NCBI RefSeq assembly: GCF_000764305.2
Contig: NW_025930454.1
Span: 1-64,000, forward strand
From: Hyalella azteca
Taxonomy: Eukaryota; Arthropoda; Malacostraca; Amphipoda; Hyalellidae
DNA: 64,000 nt
Reading direction: 5' to 3'
The first letter of the stretch is position 1; each line of letters starts with the position of its first letter. Below the pieces are notes generated by a model. That model was not told the DNA's origin and did no database searches. It saw only the letters and a program-made list of their open reading frames with translations. The position numbers and the translations under genes were made by a program. Below, in pieces: positions 60,385 to 64,000 of the stretch.

Positions 60385-60665
60385 GAACATGGTGGACGGT
60401 GGTGGGACGTGGTGGGTGTAGGTGGGTGGAAGTGTGTGGAGGTGGGTGGAGGTGAGTGGCGGTGAGCTGGGCTGTACATGGTGGACGGTGGTGGGACGTG
60501 GTGGGTGGAGGTTTGTGGTGGGTGGCGGTTGGTTGTGCATGTTGGGCGACGGTGCCTTGGTGCGATGGACGGTATATAGCGGGTAATGGTGGTCTGCGTT
60601 GGGCGGCGGGTGGCGGTGCCAGGGTGGCGGGTGGCGGTGGGTGGCGGGAGGCGGTGGAAGCATCG
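60385..60665 (+). repeat. G-rich minisatellite (ggtgg/ggcgg)
   Basis: The plus strand is dominated by ggtggg, ggtgga and ggcggg motifs. A 36-base block (catggtggacggtggtggga plus cgtggtgggtg) is repeated at about 60388 and 60477. Frames through it encode Pro/His/Thr-rich or Gly/Trp-rich peptides that only reflect composition. Closely spaced GGG tracts make G-quadruplex formation possible. Confidence 0.8.
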
Positions 60666-61076
60666 TTATAAACAGAGCAGCAGGGAGTCCTAAAATAGAT
60701 CCTCCCACGCGGCTCCAGATCCTTCCTAGCAACGTCCACACCTCTACAACTTCAATTCTTTAACATATAATAACATATATTACACGTTTGCTTCTAATAT
60801 CTTCTATGTGAATTTTAGTATAGTATTTTTTTTACTTTTGTTCTGTCAGGCGGCACTTTTTGAACTGATGATGGAGATGTAGTCTGAAGCATTTTCTCTA
60901 TTTGAGCAATTATGAATTTTTCGGCTATTTCCTTGGCTTCTAAATTCTTCGTAACTTCACGATTTCGGCAACCATGGGATCTTTAAACTTGCTATATTAT
61001 ATAACTTTCTACTATTTGCAGCCTTATACTTTCATGCCAACTATAGCATGCTGGTCGCAATTATTGTAGTTATATA

Positions 61077-62405
61077 CAGGGATTGAACAAAATAATGGAA
61101 ACACCTGATGTTTCGACATCGTAAATTTCGAATATGCATAAAAACGAAAACGTGACATGTTTTTATGATTGTTTATATTTCATCACTTTTTATTGCTTCT
61201 GTTAATTGATATTTTATCCTTGCACAAATATTTTTGGTAAATTTTATTACCATAACCTAACTTATAACCTATAAATGACAAACCTCTCTGACTTTTAGAG
61301 AGGCCAAATTGTTGGTGCTCGTATGGCAGGTGTTAGTGTGACAGAAACTTCCAGAATGCTTGACGTTTCTAGAGGTACTGTCTCAAAAGTAATGACTGCT
61401 TAGAGGTGATGTCTCAAAAGTATGATTGCTTTTGAAAAAGAAGGAAAAACGTCATCAGCAAAGCACAGGTCTGGCCGAAAGTCGAAGTTGTCTGAGAAAG
61501 ACCGTCGGTACCAATAGAATTGTGAGGGACAGTCGAAAGAAAACGGCTGTTAAAATTACTGCAGACCTCAATGGACACATACAGAACATAGTTTCCATAA
61601 GGACTGTCCGCTGAGAGCTGCACAGATCTGGAATACATGGAAGAGCAGCAATTAGGAAACCTCTGGTTTCATATACAAATGCTTTAAAGCGTTAAGAGTG
61701 TGGTAAAAGCCTCCATAAATGGTTCCTCGAGCAGTGGAAAAATGTGATTTTCTCTGACGAATCATCATTTACCTTATTTCTAACCTTTGACCTAGGTTAC
61801 GTTGGAGACAGCCAAATAGGAGTCATTCAATCCCGACTGCCTCCTCCCAACCGTAAAACATGGCAGAGGATCTGTGATGATCTGGGGTGCTATTTCTTGG
61901 AAATCCGGTGTACCAATGATTTCTTTTCATGGAGGAATCAACAACCGAAACTATTTAGGAATTTTTTAAGACCAAGTTCTTGCAATGGTTCAAGCACAGT
62001 TTCAGAATGGGAGCGCCATCTTTCAAGATGATGATGCCTCGATCCATGCAGCTGGCATTGGTAAAAAGTGGCATGAGGAACATTACGATGAAACTGAGCA
62101 TCTCATTTGGCCACCACAGTCACCAGACCTGAATATTATCGAGCATATACTGTATGGTCAATTTAAGAAACGCAGGTCAGAAGTTGATTCCCGCCGCCAT
62201 TGTCTTTAAAAGAGCTGGAGGGAGTTTTAACTGAAGAATGGGTTAAAATTCATTTTGAAACAATTCACAATTTGCATGCATTGGAGAATTGAGGCTGTAA
62301 TTGCTGTCAGAATTGAGGCTGTAATCGCTGCAAAAGGCAGACCTACTCAATACTAAACATATTTTGTTGATTTCTCAGGTATTTCTCTTATTTGTCTAAC
62401 CCCTG
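61077..62405 (+). mobile_element. Tc1-type transposon, complete ends, dead transposase
   Basis: TA stands at 61075-61076 and 62406-62407. The ends are inverted: CAGGGATTGAACAAAATAAT and then GGAAACACCTGA on the left, and the reverse complement of CAGGGGTTAGACAAATAAGA on the right. The broken transposase spans about 61280-62390. It includes a helix-turn-helix start (VTETSRMLDVSRGTVSK), IFSDESSFTLF (first catalytic Asp), AIFQDDDASIHAA (second) and LIWPPQSPDLNIIEH (third, DD34E type). Frameshifts near 61590, 61900 and 62200 and stops rule out activity. Confidence 0.9.
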
Positions 62406-62639
62406 TATATTGTATACTACAATATTTATACATATGCGTTTTTGCCAATAGATTATTATTTGCGATTATTTTTCCATTCAGAAGCATATTAAAAGTTTGC
62501 TCATATATATAGCTCTTGTTTAGTTTCGTCCCATTGTCCATTTATCTCGGATCATTAATGTCAACATTCCAGTTTGTTGCGAAAATTCCAGATGAATTCC
62601 AGACGTCCATCGCAATTCCAAGAAACTATTCCGGCACGC

Positions 62640-63060
62640 GCTATACTGGTGTTACTGGTGTCTATTTTTAGCAGATTCAGAAAGCTCTCTCTCGCTCTAC
62701 TCTTCCTGTTCTCTCTTTCTCTCCTAGCGTCTTTCCCAAATCTCTTCTTCATGTTTTCATTTTTCCTTCTTATAAAATTTTTTCAGTCTCAGTCTCATTC
62801 TTAATTGATCCTCTTTTTTTCTTTTTCCTATATTTCGTGTTTGATAACGTCTCTCTACTGTTATTCTCAGTCATCGTTTCTTTAATCTAACATAATTTGT
62901 ATCCCTTTCTTTACGCCTATAACTTTTCATCACCTTGTCATGCGCTTTTTCGTATCTCCTTCAATCTCAAATCCTTTCATATTGTCTGACATTCTCTAAT
63001 ACTTACATTCCTGACTCTCCCTTTTACTTTAAGAATTCCTCTGGCTCTCGCCACTTTGTT
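62640..63060 (+). other. Pyrimidine-rich stretch
   Basis: Long runs of C and T (ttctctctttctctcc, tctcagtctcattc) without coding or RNA signals. Short open frames here mirror the composition. Confidence 0.5.
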
Positions 63061-63559
63061 ATAATTTTTTAACAAGATTCCCCCCCCAGTCGAGGTCATG
63101 TCACACGGTGAAAGGTCACTTCATGCCCTTCAAGGTCAAATTACTAAGAAGGTCACACAGGGAAGTATAGCTACTGGAGTAAATCCTCAGGCTTGTGTTA
63201 GTTCGATGGAGTATATATTATATAGCGCAGGGTTCGTCTTGAACTGCAAGATCAACTGTTAAACTATTAACTTGCACTAACATAATAGATTTAGTCAAAA
63301 GAATGCAAAAATCCTAAGCAATTTTATTGAAATATGAAATATCTTTCGTTTACGTTGAGTGATATCGTAAAAATTCGGTCGATCGTGAATATTTGGGTAC
63401 GACAAAGTAAAATCCATGCTTTTCTCAAATACAACGAATATTAAAGATACAATAATTAAATAATCATAATCAAGTTATCAAATGATGAGCACCGCTAAGC
63501 GAACAACAAGAATATCATTGCTGTTTAATGCCTGTATTCATACGCGTGCACTGCATCAA

Positions 63560-63720
63560 ACTTGCCTTATAATGAATATAGCAATGAATATAGCAATATT
63601 CATTATATTGCTATATATATAGCAACATATATAATGAATATAGCAATGAGTATAGCAATATTCATTATATTGCTATTTATATAGCAACATATATTATGAA
63701 TATATAGCAATGAATAAAGT
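63560..63720. repeat. AT-rich palindromic tandem repeat
   Basis: The motif 'aatatagcaat' alternates with its reverse complement 'attgctatatt'. About 75-base units (gaatatagcaatgaatatag, caatattcattatattgcta, tatagcaacatat) repeat twice, giving long inverted repeats able to form cruciforms. Confidence 0.75.
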
Positions 63721-63782
63721 GCAGTAGCTGAATCAGTCGTGAGTATTAATAGTTACTGGTAGAGCAGGTTACTAATTGTGAT

Positions 63783-63826
63783 AGAAGTGTCGGCGTTGAA
63801 GACATAGGCCCATGGCCTATGTCTAT
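63783..63826 (-). mobile_element. LINE 3' tail fragment with perfect hairpin
   Basis: It carries gaagtgtcggc followed by agacataggcc-cat-ggcctatgtct, an 11-base-pair perfect stem at 63800-63824. The same pair of motifs ends the LINE at 56256. Confidence 0.6.
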
Positions 63827-64000
63827 GACTAACGCGACTGCGTAAGTCACACTTGACCTCGGGATTGCGGGCTTATAATTGCGGTTTTGATTGCCACGAT
63901 TGCCTGGCGTCACACAAACGTCATGCAATTACAACAATCATGAGCTAAGATTGCCACAAGCATGGCTATTTACAGCTCCGTGGCTTCAGGAATAGCTCGA

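Noticed and set aside
60322..60741. Pro/His/Thr-rich minus-strand frames
   Set aside because: They are produced by the G-rich minisatellite; two overlapping frames have equal length, which is typical of composition artefacts.

Overview
This is eukaryotic nuclear DNA: AT-rich, intron-bearing and dense in transposons. The organism is an invertebrate animal, probably an arthropod and possibly a crustacean. That rests on the spliced GT-AG genes with animal products (PDIA3 with an ER retention signal, a BTB/C2H2 zinc-finger protein, RRM proteins) and on the mix of Tc1/mariner, hAT, piggyBac and LINE relics. The species cannot be fixed from the sequence, and no bacterial or viral gene was recognised.

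Layout. 1-1.74 kb: a short tandem repeat and a decayed LINE. 2.2-17.25 kb: two tandem minus-strand genes for RRM proteins. Gene B (2.2-3.96 kb coding, probable 5' exon near 7.0 kb) has one RRM, and gene A (9.33-17.2 kb) has four. Both pair a Lys-rich N-terminus with an Asp/Glu-rich tail and look like paralogues. 17.45-20.95 kb: a transposon block with a piggyBac-type element and TTAA-associated repeats. 21.1-26.2 kb: PDIA3/ERp57 on the plus strand in ten exons. 27.2-34.5 kb: a second, broken piggyBac, a TA-flanked MITE, a lone hAT end, and a hAT element carrying two tandem copies of a mariner-type transposase relic. 35.55-43.24 kb: an unrecognised plus-strand gene of about 1,067 codons, with coiled coils and a 25-unit heptapeptide repeat; a Tc1 relic lies in its first intron. 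44.24-53.46 kb: a minus-strand BTB-zinc-finger gene of about 1,673 codons, convergent with the previous gene. 53.5-64 kb: repeats, including a LINE split by a hAT MITE, a Tc1 relic and several minisatellites.

Functional reading. The two RRM proteins are probably nuclear or nucleolar RNA binders, each RRM being encoded as one core exon plus a 36-45 nt exon for the last beta strand. PDIA3 is the ER disulfide isomerase of glycoprotein folding. The BTB-ZF gene is a likely transcription factor with eight C2H2 fingers split over six exons. The genes do not form a common pathway.

Most notable structures: the modular RRM/micro-exon architecture; a 41-bp minisatellite that repeats the splice-donor sequence of a zinc-finger exon seven times; and several transposons whose exact ends and target-site duplications can be read directly. 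Exon boundaries were assigned by eye from GT-AG signals and reading-frame continuity. All five models stay open throughout, but none is supported by transcript data here.
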